DNA of 64,000 bases from NCBI RefSeq assembly GCF_018835585.1, contig NZ_JAHGVE010000023.1:1-64000 (forward strand). Direction: 5' to 3'. Shown piece after piece: positions 35,395 through 44,813 of this stretch (positions are counted from its first letter, which is position 1; each line of letters begins with the position of its first letter). The position numbers and the translations under genes are program-made. This DNA is from Pelorhabdus rhamnosifermentans (GTDB lineage: Bacteria; Bacillota; Negativicutes; UMGS1260). Under the pieces are notes generated by a model. That model was not told the DNA's origin and did no database searches. It worked only from the letters and a program-made list of their open reading frames with translations.

Positions 35395-36801
35395 ATGAAC
35401 ATTGCAATTGTGGGTAAAAGTGGTGTTAATAAACTTTTATATGACCAGTTTCTGGCAGAAGGGTATACACCGATTTTGATAGAGAATGTCAATGAAGTGG
35501 TAGCCTTACATGGCGAAGTTGGGGCTTTTTCAATTTGTACATTACAGGGTACTTTGGAAGTAAGCTGTATTGTCTTTGCCGAACAGGCAAAAACCAGTAA
35601 GTCCTATGGAGAAAATCAGGAAGGACAGACTCCACTCCCTACTATTTCATTGTTAGAAGCGAATTACAATCGACTTTGTGAAAAAAAGAACATGCCGATT
35701 GTATTTTTAATGGATTATCCAACAGAATCTCCGGCATTCATGACCAGAATTGCAATTGCCAAAGCCCTGAAAATAGCAGGAAAAAGAAGAACTGTAATTT
35801 ATTTAACCCGCTTTGTGAGAACAGCGGAAAAAGGGCTGGAAAACTTATATAGCCAGGCAAGAATTGCCGGGGTTGTCTTTGTCAAGTACAACAAATTTTC
35901 AGCAGAATATAATTGGGAAGCAGATATGTTCACTTTACAGATCTCTGATGGCTATGAAGACTTGACATTAAATACAAGCGCTTTAATTTCCTCAGATAAG
36001 ATAATGATCAATGAGAGTATTGATAAGGCCGCCAGCGTACTAAAGCTAAAAAGTGTTCAAGGCGGAGTTATTGACAACAACAGAAGTTTCCTTTTCCCGG
36101 ATTATACGAACAGGAAGGGAATCCATGTTTTTAGTTATGCTGACAATGAATTTCAGGGCGAAGAGCTGGCGCTTCGCATTAAGAGTATCGTATCGAATGT
36201 GAAAAATGACTTTAATCATTTAACAAATCATCCCTATGCGCAAGTGGATCCGACAAAGTGTACTGTCTGTTATACCTGTTACAGAGTCTGTCCACACGCT
36301 GCGATGGTTTTAGACAATGAGATTTCAGCAATGAAAAATCTACAAAATAATTGTTATGCTTGTGGCATCTGTGTTTCGGTTTGCCCGGCAGGCGCAATCA
36401 GTATTATAAAGAATGATAAAGTGGAAAAAAGTAGTAGTAATAAGACAGGAAAGCTCAAGATATTTTGCTGTGAGAACTCCGGTGAAATTGCTATTCGAAA
36501 GCTATATAACCAGCTTTTGAACGATTTTGAAAGCATTGATATCACAGCGATCGTTTGTGGCGGGGATTTAAGCGCTGCAATGATTTTATCTGCTTTACAA
36601 GATTATACAAAAGTTTTAGTTGCGGTATGCATTGATGAAGCGTGCCAACATTTTGAGGGAAATCAACGAGCCGTTAAGCAGGTAGAAAGAGTAAAGGGAA
36701 TGCTCGATGCTGCCGGAATGGACACGGCAAATATTGAGGTTGTAAAGTTGTCTAATGCCATGCCACAGGTCGTTTTCGATTATATAAGTAGCATGGTTTG
36801 A
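35395..36801 (+). CDS. Ferredoxin/MvhD-like protein, QmoB/HdrA-C related
   Basis: A protein of about 468 aa. The N-terminal 280 residues show no motif I can assign with certainty (MNIAIVGKSGVNKLLYDQFL...). Two [4Fe-4S] motifs follow (CTVCYTCYRVCPHA near residue 288; CYACGICVSVCPAGA near 322). The C-terminal 120 residues starting KLKIFCCENSGEIA look like an MvhD-type domain, an arrangement seen in QmoB-type HdrA relatives. It is paired with the short HdrA-like gene, 58 bp away. ATG 35395 has GGAGG ahead. Likely an electron-transfer subunit for the MetVF system; exact role unknown. Confidence 0.7.
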   Translation: MNIAIVGKSGVNKLLYDQFLAEGYTPILIENVNEVVALHGEVGAFSICTLQGTLEVSCIVFAEQAKTSKSYGENQEGQTPLPTISLLEANYNRLCEKKNMPIVFLMDYPTESPAFMTRIAIAKALKIAGKRRTVIYLTRFVRTAEKGLENLYSQARIAGVVFVKYNKFSAEYNWEADMFTLQISDGYEDLTLNTSALISSDKIMINESIDKAASVLKLKSVQGGVIDNNRSFLFPDYTNRKGIHVFSYADNEFQGEELALRIKSIVSNVKNDFNHLTNHPYAQVDPTKCTVCYTCYRVCPHAAMVLDNEISAMKNLQNNCYACGICVSVCPAGAISIIKNDKVEKSSSNKTGKLKIFCCENSGEIAIRKLYNQLLNDFESIDITAIVCGGDLSAAMILSALQDYTKVLVAVCIDEACQHFEGNQRAVKQVERVKGMLDAAGMDTANIEVVKLSNAMPQVVFDYISSMV

Positions 36802-36837
36802 GATTGACTATTTTATTTATAGAAGGGGATTGTTACT

Positions 36838-37506
36838 TTGATCATTGCAGAGCAAAAACCTTTTGAAGAAATAATAAAATGGCTGGACGGCTATAAGAAA
36901 GTCTTAATAGCAGGCTGTGGAACCTGTGTAACCGTCTGTATGGCAGGTGGCGAAACAGAAGCATTGAATCTGGCGTCTTTATTGGAATTGGCAGGTAAAA
37001 AGAATAATTCCAATTTGGAAATAACTGTTGTGACACCGAAGCGGCAATGCGATAGGGAGTTTTTGGATGAAATTGCTGCGGCAGTTGACAAGTCGGAAGT
37101 TGTTTTATCTATGGCCTGTGGCGCCGGTATTCAATTTATGGCGGAAAGATTTAGCAGTAAACTTGTACTACCCGCTGTGAATACAAAATTTATTGGTGTA
37201 ACACGAGAGATTGGAATCTGGACGGAAATGTGCCAGGGTTGTGGCGAATGTGTACTTGAAAAGACCGGTGGTATTTGTCCGGTAACACGCTGTTCCAAGA
37301 GCCTGTTCAACGGACCATGTGGTGGTTCTTCCGAAGGAAAATGTGAGATTAATTCTGATACTGACTGTGGATGGCAGCTGATTTATAACAAGCTGAAAGA
37401 ATTGGGCAGACTTGATAAGCTCAATGAAATAATCGAACCCAAGGACTGGAGCAACAGTCGTGACGGCGGACCACGGAAAATCGTCAGAGAGGACGTCATT
37501 ATTTAG
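36838..37506 (+). CDS. metV: Methylene-THF reductase partner subunit MetV
   Basis: A 222-aa iron-sulfur/zinc-type protein with GCGTCVTVCMAGGETEA near the N terminus and a cysteine-rich C-terminal region (MCQGCGECVLEKTGGICPVT, then FNGPCGG and KCEINSDTDCGW). This is the MetV (MTHFR C-terminal-like) family found in acetogens, which links MetF to an electron-donating module. TTG 36838 is the start, 9 nt after AAGGGG. It is followed by metF after 30 bp. Confidence 0.9.
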   Translation: MIIAEQKPFEEIIKWLDGYKKVLIAGCGTCVTVCMAGGETEALNLASLLELAGKKNNSNLEITVVTPKRQCDREFLDEIAAAVDKSEVVLSMACGAGIQFMAERFSSKLVLPAVNTKFIGVTREIGIWTEMCQGCGECVLEKTGGICPVTRCSKSLFNGPCGGSSEGKCEINSDTDCGWQLIYNKLKELGRLDKLNEIIEPKDWSNSRDGGPRKIVREDVII

Positions 37507-37536
37507 GGCTAACTAAATAGTGTGGGGGTAATTGGA

Positions 37537-38451
37537 ATGGTGGAAAAAAGTAAGCTACAGAAGATCCTAGAAGCGGGAAAATTTTCGGTAACTGCTGAAA
37601 TAGGGCCGCCAGCAAGCGCAGATGCTGATTTCGTAGCAAAAAAAGCTAGAAATCTAAAAGGATTTATTGATGCGGCTAATGTTACGGACAATCAGACGGC
37701 TATTGTAAGAATGTCCAGTATAGCGGCTTCCTGTTTAGCTTTACAGGAAGGGGTGGAACCGGTAGTACAAATGACTTGCAGAGACAGGAATAGACTGGCG
37801 ATACAAAGTGATCTATTAGGAGCCTATGCATTAGGGCTAAGAAATTTGTTGTGCTTGTCAGGAGATCATCAATCTTTCGGAAATCATCCCCAATCCAAAA
37901 ATGTATATGACATCGACTCCATACAAATGATCCAGGCATTAAAAAAAATGAAAGATGAGAAGGTACTGATTGCCGGTAATTCCACCAAAAAACCTGCTGA
38001 ATTCTTTCTTGGGGCTACAGCAAATCCATTTGCCGACCCGGAAGAACTGCAATTTATCAGACTTCAGAAGAAGATAAACGCCGGTGCTCAATTTATCCAG
38101 ACCCAGGCTATCTATGATATGGAAAGATTTAAAAAGTGGATGGAAAGAGTCAGGGAAGCCGAACTTCATAAGAAGACTTACATTCTGGCGGGAGTATTGG
38201 TAAATAAATCTCTGAAATCGTTAGAAATGACGAAAAAGGTTGCAGGTATGAGCGTTCCAGATCTGTTTGTCGAGAGAATGGAGGCTGCTTCATCGAAGGA
38301 AGCCGAAGGATTTAAAATAGCACTGGAGTTGATCAGTGAGATAAAAAAAATCGATGGCGTTAGTGGAATTCACATCATGGCAGTCGGGTGGGAAAGTATT
38401 GTACCTGCGATAGTAGAGAAGGCGGGATTCCTGCCGCGTCCGTTACTATAA
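37537..38451 (+). CDS. metF: 5,10-methylenetetrahydrofolate reductase
   Basis: Flavin enzyme reducing methylene-THF to methyl-THF, the last step before methyl transfer to the corrinoid protein. It is 304 aa, a short bacterial-type TIM barrel: FSVTAEIGPPASADADF, DNQTAIVRMSS, QMTCRDRNRLAIQSDLLGA, LLCLSGDHQSFG and GAQFIQTQAIYD. There is no C-terminal regulatory or NADH domain, so reductant must come through MetV and its neighbours. ATG 37537 follows GGGGGTAATTGG. Confidence 0.94.
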   Translation: MVEKSKLQKILEAGKFSVTAEIGPPASADADFVAKKARNLKGFIDAANVTDNQTAIVRMSSIAASCLALQEGVEPVVQMTCRDRNRLAIQSDLLGAYALGLRNLLCLSGDHQSFGNHPQSKNVYDIDSIQMIQALKKMKDEKVLIAGNSTKKPAEFFLGATANPFADPEELQFIRLQKKINAGAQFIQTQAIYDMERFKKWMERVREAELHKKTYILAGVLVNKSLKSLEMTKKVAGMSVPDLFVERMEAASSKEAEGFKIALELISEIKKIDGVSGIHIMAVGWESIVPAIVEKAGFLPRPLL

Positions 38452-38509
38452 CTGAACAAGGAACTGTAAAAATTGAAATAGGTAATTTTATTGAGAATGA
38501 GGTGTTATT

Positions 38510-38914
38510 ATGCGGGAGGTCAATTCCCTTGATGCCGATTTTAAAAATCTGATCGCATCAAAACCAGGTGGTGAAAGAGTTAAAAATTGTTTTTTATGTG
38601 GAACCTGTACGGCTGGGTGCCCGGTAAGTAGTTTAGACAGTGCTTATAATCCTAGGGAGATCATGAGTAAAATTTTACTGGGTATGAAAGAGGAAGTATT
38701 ATCTTCCCCAGAAATTTGGCAATGCCAGCAGTGTCATACTTGTGTGGCCCACTGCCCACAGGACGTAAGATTTGCCGATATCGTCAGAGTACTCAGGCAG
38801 ATAATGATTGAAGAAGGGTTTGCTGACAAAGAATTACCGGAAAAAATTGAAAAAATTGATACGGATCTCAAAAATATGAGAATTGAAAGAATACGTAAAA
38901 TAACGCTAGGGTGA
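38510..38914 (+). CDS. hdrC: HdrC-like ferredoxin subunit
   Basis: 134 aa with two [4Fe-4S] motifs, CFLCGTCTAGCPVSS (residue about 27) and CQQCHTCVAHCPQDV (residue about 72), as in heterodisulfide reductase subunit C. HdrC normally partners HdrB (CCG domains), but no hdrB is found beside it or elsewhere in this block. GTTATT precedes ATG 38510, with GAGGTG at a proper distance. Confidence 0.88.
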   Translation: MREVNSLDADFKNLIASKPGGERVKNCFLCGTCTAGCPVSSLDSAYNPREIMSKILLGMKEEVLSSPEIWQCQQCHTCVAHCPQDVRFADIVRVLRQIMIEEGFADKELPEKIEKIDTDLKNMRIERIRKITLG

Positions 38915-38987
38915 CCTGCCGCGCTGGGGCGATAACGACAGCTATTTGGGTCCGGCGCAAAGAAATGATCTTTAACTGGAGGTCAAT

Positions 38988-41900
38988 ATGAAAAAACCTG
39001 TTCTTGTATTAGGAGGAGGTATTGCCGGAATTCAGGCATCATCCGATCTGGCAGAGATGGGGGTACCGGTTTTTATAGTTGAAAGTACGCCAAGTATTGG
39101 TGGCAGAATGGCTCAACTTGATAAGACATTTCCCACAAATGATTGTTCAGCTTGCATTTTGGCTCCGAAAGTTACGGCATGTTATAATCACCCCCTGATT
39201 AAAACTTTCACGTGGAGCGAATTGCTGGAAATCAAGGGGGAGGCACCCAATTTTACAGCCATAATTAAACAAAAGCCGCGCTATATTGATGAAGATTCCT
39301 GTAAGGGGTGTAATGACTGTACTTTGGTATGTCCGATCGAAGCAAAAAGTGAGTTCGATATGGGTATCGGCAAGCGACATGCCATTTATAAGCCTTTTGC
39401 GCAGGCAGTACCAAACAAAGTAGTCATTGATAAAAAGGGTACTTCTCCGTGTAAATATGCTTGTCCGGCCCATATCGATGCCCACGGCTATGTGACACTG
39501 ATTGGACAAGGCAGAAATGAAGAAGCACTTGAAGTAGTGCGGCGGACCACTCCTTTCGCGGGAGTATTGGGAAGAGTTTGTTTTCACCCTTGTGAGAATC
39601 ATTGCAACAGACAATATGTGGATGATTCACTATCCATCGCTTCATTAAAACGTTTTGCCGCAGATTACGAGATTCAGCAGGAAATCATGCCGAAGCTTGA
39701 AGTGAACGAAAACAGGAAAGACAAAAAAGTTGCGATCATCGGTTCAGGTCCGACCGGATTGAACTGTGCTTATCAACTGGCGTTAATGGGCTACTCTGTT
39801 ACAATATTTGAAGCACTTTCACAGCCTGGCGGCATGTTAAAAGTTGGTATTCCTGATTATCGGCTAAATAAGAAGATACTTACCAGAGAGATACAGATTA
39901 TTAAAAATTTGGGAGTTGAAATTAAGTGCAATACGCCGATATCTGAGGATTTAACCTTTGAAGATCTGAGAAAACAAGGCTATCAGGCATTTTTCCTGGG
40001 TATTGGAGCCCATAAGAATATGAGGTTAAATATTCCAGGCGAAGACTCGCCGGCGGTTGTATCCAGCGTGGAATTTTTACGGAAGCTTAATCTTGGGCAG
40101 TCAATCAAGTTAGGCAGGAAGGTATTCGTTATCGGCGGGGGAAATGTGGCGATGGATGCGGCGCGGTCCGCCATACGTCTGGGATGTGATGTTACAGTCT
40201 TATATCGAAGGACGGAACAGGAATTGCCTGCCAGCGTATGGGAAGTCGAACATGCTAAGGCTGAAGGCGTTAAGTTTAAATTCCTTACGGCGCCTGTTGA
40301 GTTACTTCGGGATGAAAAAAATGCGGTATTTTTGAAGTGTGAAAAAAATCGTCTTGGGCAGCTTGATACCAGCGGGCGAAGACACCCGGAAAAGATACCG
40401 GGTTCAGAGTATCTTATTGCAGCGGATACAATTATTACTGCCATCGGACAGACTGTGGAAACGGAATTAATTGTTGCTGCGGGTATTTCCTGTTTTGATC
40501 AAAAGGGCCGAATTATTTGTGATGCTTCAACGATGCGTACGAATGCAAAGGATATTTTTGCTGGCGGCGATGCAGTTACCGGCCCGGCTTCCATGATTGA
40601 AGCGGTAGCTGCAGGTAATAAAGCGGCAAAAAGCATCTATAATTTTTTGGAAGGCGAAAGTATTCCGATTGAACCTTTCTTGCTCCCCGAAACACCTATT
40701 GAGAAAGTCAATTTCGCCCGGCTCAATAAACAAGTCCGTGCTAGTATGCCTTTGCTTGATATGAACAAAAGAGTAACCACTTTTGATGAGGTGGAATTAG
40801 GCTACACGGAGGAACAGGCAGTAAAAGAAGCCTTACGCTGTGTTGATTGCTCCATTTGTTGTGAATGTAGAGCCTGTGAAAAAGCTTGTCAGTCAAAAGC
40901 GGTTTGCCATGAGCAAACCGAAGAAATTATTGAATTAGCGGTAAGTTCGGTCATTTGGGCGAATGGTTTTGATGTTTCAAATAAAATTCCGGTAGAATTG
41001 GGTTATACCCGCTATGAAGATGTAGTAACAAGTATGGAATATGAGCGAATTCTATCGGCGTCAGGACCTTTTCAGGGACATGTGCAAAGGCCGTCTGATC
41101 ACAAAGTCCCAAAGCGTATTGCTTTTATACAGTGTGTTGGCTCACGGGACAGTCAATGTGACAGCGATTATTGCTCTGCAGTATGCTGTATGTATGCGGT
41201 AAAGGAAGCGCAGATTACCAAAGAACATTTGCCTTCAGTTGAAGATATCGATATTTACTATATGGATATGAGAGCCTATGGCAAAGACTTTGATAAGTAT
41301 ATTAACTCAGCTAAAAATAAATACGGCATAAAATTTATTCGAAGCAGGGTCGGTGGCGTATTACGCGATGATGATACAGGAAAGCTTATTCTAAAATATT
41401 GTGAAGAGAGCGGCGGGGCTGTAACAGCAGAATATGACATGATTGTCTTATCGGTCGGGTTAAGCCCCAAACAGGAAATTCAGTCCTTATTGGCAAAAAA
41501 CGCTATCAAGACCGATAAATTCGGCTTTATTTGGGTCAATGAAATGAAAACGCCTAACACTTCCAAGCACGGGATGTTGGCGTGCGGCGCGGCAGCAGGG
41601 CCTAAGGATATTCCTGAAACGGTGGTGGAAGCAAGCGCAGCCGCTTCCGAAGCTGCCAAGATTGCCGGGCGATGTGAGGTGAAACAAAAGGATTATAACA
41701 AGTTCTTTTTGGAACCAGAAGAACCGGTTTTCCGGGATGTTTCCAAAGAAGCCATCCGGATCGGGGTATTTATTTGTCACTGCGGTATCAATATCGGTGG
41801 ATATTTAAATGTAGACAACGTTGTAGAATATGCTGAAACGCTTCCTTTTGTAGCCTATGCCGGCCAAAATTTATATACTTGCTCGGTCGATGCTCAAAAG

Positions 41901-43457
41901 GTTATCGTTGAAAAAATCAAGGAATTCAATTTAAATCGGGTTGTTGTGGCATCTTGTACTCCACGGACTCATGAACCGCTTTTCCAAAGCGTGCTTTCCA
42001 AAGCAGGCTTAAATCCTTATTTGTTTACAATGGCCAATATTAGAGACCAGTGCTCATGGGTTCATATGGATCAGCGTGAGGATGCAACTGCGAAGGCCAA
42101 AGATTTAGTGAAAATGGCAGTAGGCAAGGTCATTTTCGCGAAACAATTGACAAAACAGAAAATTAACGTAAATAAATCAGCCTTGGTCATTGGCGGAGGA
42201 ATGGCTGGTATAACGGCGGCTCTTGAAATAGCCGGAATGGGCTATAAAGTCTGTCTGGTGGAAAAGTCGTCTAAATTAGGCGGGAATGCCGCCAGAATGG
42301 ATACAACGCCAGCAGGAAGGTGGGTCGGAGATTATCTTCAGGATTTTATCCATGAGGTAATAAATAACACGCTGATCGAAGTAAAGTTAAATACAGAAAT
42401 TAAGGATATCGATGGCTATGTTGGCAATTATAGCACCGTTTTAACAAGCGAAGGGATCGATAGGGAAATCAACCACGGGGTTGTCGTCGTTGCAACAGGA
42501 GCGGTAGAGCGCCAGCCAGACGAATATTTATACGGCGTTAACAAGAAAGTGATCACGCAGATGGAGCTTGAAGAAGTCTTCAAAGAAGTTGATCAAGGCG
42601 AGAAAGCATCACTAAAAGCGCTTAAGAGCGTAGTTATGATTCAATGTGTGGGTTCCCGGGATGATAAAAGGCCTTATTGCAGCAGAGTTTGTTGTAATCA
42701 GGCAATTAAGAATGCGATTAAGCTTAAAGAAATGGCTCAAGACATAAATGTAACTATTCTGTACCGGGACGTACGGGCCTATGGCTTGCATGAGATGAAT
42801 TATAAGGCGGCCAGAAATGCCGGGGTAAGGTTTATTCACTATGAACCTGAATATAAGCCCCAGGTATTTGAGAGCAAGGGAAAGCTTGTTGTCCAAGTAA
42901 TAGAGCCGATACAGCAAGCACAAATTACTTTGGAAGCGGATGCTTTAATATTAAGCAGCGCTATTATTCCCGAAGTCGATGCCAATAAAAAACTCGCCCA
43001 AATGTTAAAAGTACCGATGAATCAGGATGGGTTCTTCATGGAAGCTCATGCCAAGCTGAAACCTGTTGATTTTGCAACGGAAGGAGTCTATCTTTGCGGT
43101 TTGGCCCATGCTCCTAAAAACCTGAGGGAAAGTATAGTTCAGGGAAAGGCTGCCGCGGCGCGGGCAGCAACTGTAATATCCAAAGATATGCTGGAAACAG
43201 ACGGGACAATAGCGAAAGTTGATGAACCGCTTTGTACGGGATGCGGAACCTGTGAGAAAGTATGTGCTTATAAAGCAATCACTATCGAAGCTGTAAAGCT
43301 GAGAAATGGTGAACTTGTTAAAAAGTCGAAAATCAACCCGGTACTTTGCAAAGGATGCGGAACTTGTTCGGCGATTTGCCGGTGCGGTGCTATTGATGTG
43401 AGTGGTTTTTCAGACAGGCAGATTATCAATGAAATTGAATATCTGCTCAGGAAGTAG
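38988..43457 (+). CDS. hdrA: Giant HdrA-GltD-HdrA fusion flavoprotein
   Basis: A 1489-aa protein. Residues 1-145: HdrA FAD domain (GGGIAGIQASSDLAEMG, CSACILAPK) and a 4Fe-4S motif CKGCNDCTLVCP. Residues about 150-560: a GltD-like NAD(P)H dehydrogenase inserted in it (CKYACPAHIDAHGYV, IIGSGPTGLNCAYQLA, GGGNVAMDAARSA with LYRR). Residues about 600-910: the rest of the first HdrA (FIQCVGSRD, YCSAVCCMYAVKEA). Residues about 924-1400: a second complete HdrA (GVFICHCGINIGGY, GGGMAGITAALEI, YCSRVCCNQA). Residues 1410-1475: two ferredoxin motifs (CTGCGTCEKVC, CKGCGTCSAIC). It carries three or more FAD sites and many clusters. It is likely the electron-bifurcating or NAD(P)H-accepting core for MetVF. 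Start ATG 38988 with GGAGG upstream. Confidence 0.9.
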   Translation: MKKPVLVLGGGIAGIQASSDLAEMGVPVFIVESTPSIGGRMAQLDKTFPTNDCSACILAPKVTACYNHPLIKTFTWSELLEIKGEAPNFTAIIKQKPRYIDEDSCKGCNDCTLVCPIEAKSEFDMGIGKRHAIYKPFAQAVPNKVVIDKKGTSPCKYACPAHIDAHGYVTLIGQGRNEEALEVVRRTTPFAGVLGRVCFHPCENHCNRQYVDDSLSIASLKRFAADYEIQQEIMPKLEVNENRKDKKVAIIGSGPTGLNCAYQLALMGYSVTIFEALSQPGGMLKVGIPDYRLNKKILTREIQIIKNLGVEIKCNTPISEDLTFEDLRKQGYQAFFLGIGAHKNMRLNIPGEDSPAVVSSVEFLRKLNLGQSIKLGRKVFVIGGGNVAMDAARSAIRLGCDVTVLYRRTEQELPASVWEVEHAKAEGVKFKFLTAPVELLRDEKNAVFLKCEKNRLGQLDTSGRRHPEKIPGSEYLIAADTIITAIGQTVETELIVAAGISCFDQKGRIICDASTMRTNAKDIFAGGDAVTGPASMIEAVAAGNKAAKSIYNFLEGESIPIEPFLLPETPIEKVNFARLNKQVRASMPLLDMNKRVTTFDEVELGYTEEQAVKEALRCVDCSICCECRACEKACQSKAVCHEQTEEIIELAVSSVIWANGFDVSNKIPVELGYTRYEDVVTSMEYERILSASGPFQGHVQRPSDHKVPKRIAFIQCVGSRDSQCDSDYCSAVCCMYAVKEAQITKEHLPSVEDIDIYYMDMRAYGKDFDKYINSAKNKYGIKFIRSRVGGVLRDDDTGKLILKYCEESGGAVTAEYDMIVLSVGLSPKQEIQSLLAKNAIKTDKFGFIWVNEMKTPNTSKHGMLACGAAAGPKDIPETVVEASAAASEAAKIAGRCEVKQKDYNKFFLEPEEPVFRDVSKEAIRIGVFICHCGINIGGYLNVDNVVEYAETLPFVAYAGQNLYTCSVDAQKVIVEKIKEFNLNRVVVASCTPRTHEPLFQSVLSKAGLNPYLFTMANIRDQCSWVHMDQREDATAKAKDLVKMAVGKVIFAKQLTKQKINVNKSALVIGGGMAGITAALEIAGMGYKVCLVEKSSKLGGNAARMDTTPAGRWVGDYLQDFIHEVINNTLIEVKLNTEIKDIDGYVGNYSTVLTSEGIDREINHGVVVVATGAVERQPDEYLYGVNKKVITQMELEEVFKEVDQGEKASLKALKSVVMIQCVGSRDDKRPYCSRVCCNQAIKNAIKLKEMAQDINVTILYRDVRAYGLHEMNYKAARNAGVRFIHYEPEYKPQVFESKGKLVVQVIEPIQQAQITLEADALILSSAIIPEVDANKKLAQMLKVPMNQDGFFMEAHAKLKPVDFATEGVYLCGLAHAPKNLRESIVQGKAAAARAATVISKDMLETDGTIAKVDEPLCTGCGTCEKVCAYKAITIEAVKLRNGELVKKSKINPVLCKGCGTCSAICRCGAIDVSGFSDRQIINEIEYLLRK

Positions 43458-43498
43458 AACTGAGGTTGGATTAAGGAGTAAAAAAAGGAGTAAAATTT

Positions 43499-43969
43499 AT
43501 GGCGAATCAGACGGTTATTGAAAGTGCCGGAAAAATAAAAGTTGAAACTTGGGAGCCTACAATCATTACTTTCCTTTGCAATTGGTGCAGCTATGCGGGG
43601 GCCGACCTTGCTGGAACAAGCAGATTGCAATATCCGCCTAATATTAGAGTAATCAGGGTGCCTTGTTCAGGTCGGATGAACCCGTTATACATTATCAAGG
43701 CGTTGATTGAAGGTGCGGACGGCGTAATGGTGTCTGGCTGTCATCCTGGCGACTGCCATTATATTTCAGGAAATCTGTTTGCCAGAAGGCGTTTTACAGT
43801 TCTTAAGAAATTGTTGATCACAGCAGGAATTGAGCCGAAGCGGATTTATTTCACCTGGATTTCTGCTTCGGAGGGACAACGATTTGCCACGATTGTAAAC
43901 GAAGTAACGGATCATGTTAAAAAACTCGGCCCTAATAGGATCATTAGGAGTGAAATAAATGAGTTTTGA
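43499..43969 (+). CDS. flxD: MvhD/FlxD [2Fe-2S] subunit
   Basis: 156 aa with the MvhD signature FLCNWCSYAGADLAG, VPCSGRMNP and SGCHPGDCHYISGN. MvhD/FlxD carries electrons from a donor module (hydrogenase or the Flx flavin oxidoreductase) to HdrA. It lies directly after the HdrA fusion and overlaps flxC by 11 bp. GGAGTAAAA precedes ATG 43499. Confidence 0.92.
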   Translation: MANQTVIESAGKIKVETWEPTIITFLCNWCSYAGADLAGTSRLQYPPNIRVIRVPCSGRMNPLYIIKALIEGADGVMVSGCHPGDCHYISGNLFARRRFTVLKKLLITAGIEPKRIYFTWISASEGQRFATIVNEVTDHVKKLGPNRIIRSEINEF

Positions 43970-44813
43970 AACGCAAAAAAATGAGATAATTAAGATCTGT
44001 AAAAAATTATTTAAAGAAGAAGGCACTAAAGTAATTATCGGTTTTGCTCAAAGTGAAGTTGAGGGAATTACCACGCCACTGTTTATGAGAACAGCGGAAG
44101 ACGCGGAAAAGTTGAAATGGGATTCCCAGTGTACACCAAATCTTGCTAAGTACCTCTTGGAAAAGCGGGGGAAAGTTGGGATCGTCGCGAAAACCTGCGA
44201 TGCGCGCGCGATTGTTATGTATCTAGTTGAGCAACAAATAAAGCGGGATGAACTTTACATTATTGGCGTCGAATGTCCGGGAATGAAAAATAACGATGCG
44301 ACTGCGTCTTGCGGTTGTGAAGCTTGTAAGATGAGAATACCCCCAATCTATGATGTCCTTGTAAAGTATAACGCTGAAATAACTTTACCCGACAGTGAAG
44401 AGGCGAGTAATACAGTCGCAATTGAGGACAATCTTAAGAAGTTTCAGGACGAAATGAAAAAATGCATTCTCTGCTACTCTTGCCGCCAGGTCTGCTATGG
44501 CTGTTATTGTAAATCTTGCTTTGTAGATATGAATGTACCGAACTGGTTGCCAGGAGAAATAAGTGAAGGCGCGAAAATGATTTTTCATCTCGGCCGTGCC
44601 ATGCATCTTGCCGGAAGATGTGTTGAGTGCGGTGCCTGTGAAAGAGTATGCCCCTCGGGTGTTAATATCCGTTATCTGATTAAAGAAATTACTAAATTCA
44701 CGAAGGAATTATATGCCTATGAAGCTGGGATTGATCCTGAAGAAACGCCTGCACTGGCAGTATTTAATCCAAACGATAGTGAAGCCGCAATGAGTGGAAG
44801 TGAAGTCCAGTGA
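43959..44813 (+). CDS. flxC: FlxC-like iron-sulfur subunit
   Basis: 284 aa. The N-terminal half resembles the F420-dehydrogenase beta-type/AsrA region (GIVAKTCDARAIVMYLVEQQ, CGCEACKMRIPPIYD). The C-terminal half has two iron-sulfur motifs (CILCYSCRQVCYGCYCKSC near residue 168, CVECGACERVCPSG near 222). It matches FlxC of the FlxABCD-HdrABC flavin oxidoreductase known from sulfate reducers. It overlaps both neighbours. Confidence 0.8.
   Translation: MSFETQKNEIIKICKKLFKEEGTKVIIGFAQSEVEGITTPLFMRTAEDAEKLKWDSQCTPNLAKYLLEKRGKVGIVAKTCDARAIVMYLVEQQIKRDELYIIGVECPGMKNNDATASCGCEACKMRIPPIYDVLVKYNAEITLPDSEEASNTVAIEDNLKKFQDEMKKCILCYSCRQVCYGCYCKSCFVDMNVPNWLPGEISEGAKMIFHLGRAMHLAGRCVECGACERVCPSGVNIRYLIKEITKFTKELYAYEAGIDPEETPALAVFNPNDSEAAMSGSEVQ

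Noticed and set aside
39147-40444. Two long minus-strand frames (155 and 153 codons)
   Set aside because: Both lie wholly inside the HdrA fusion gene, whose domain motifs are continuous on the plus strand.
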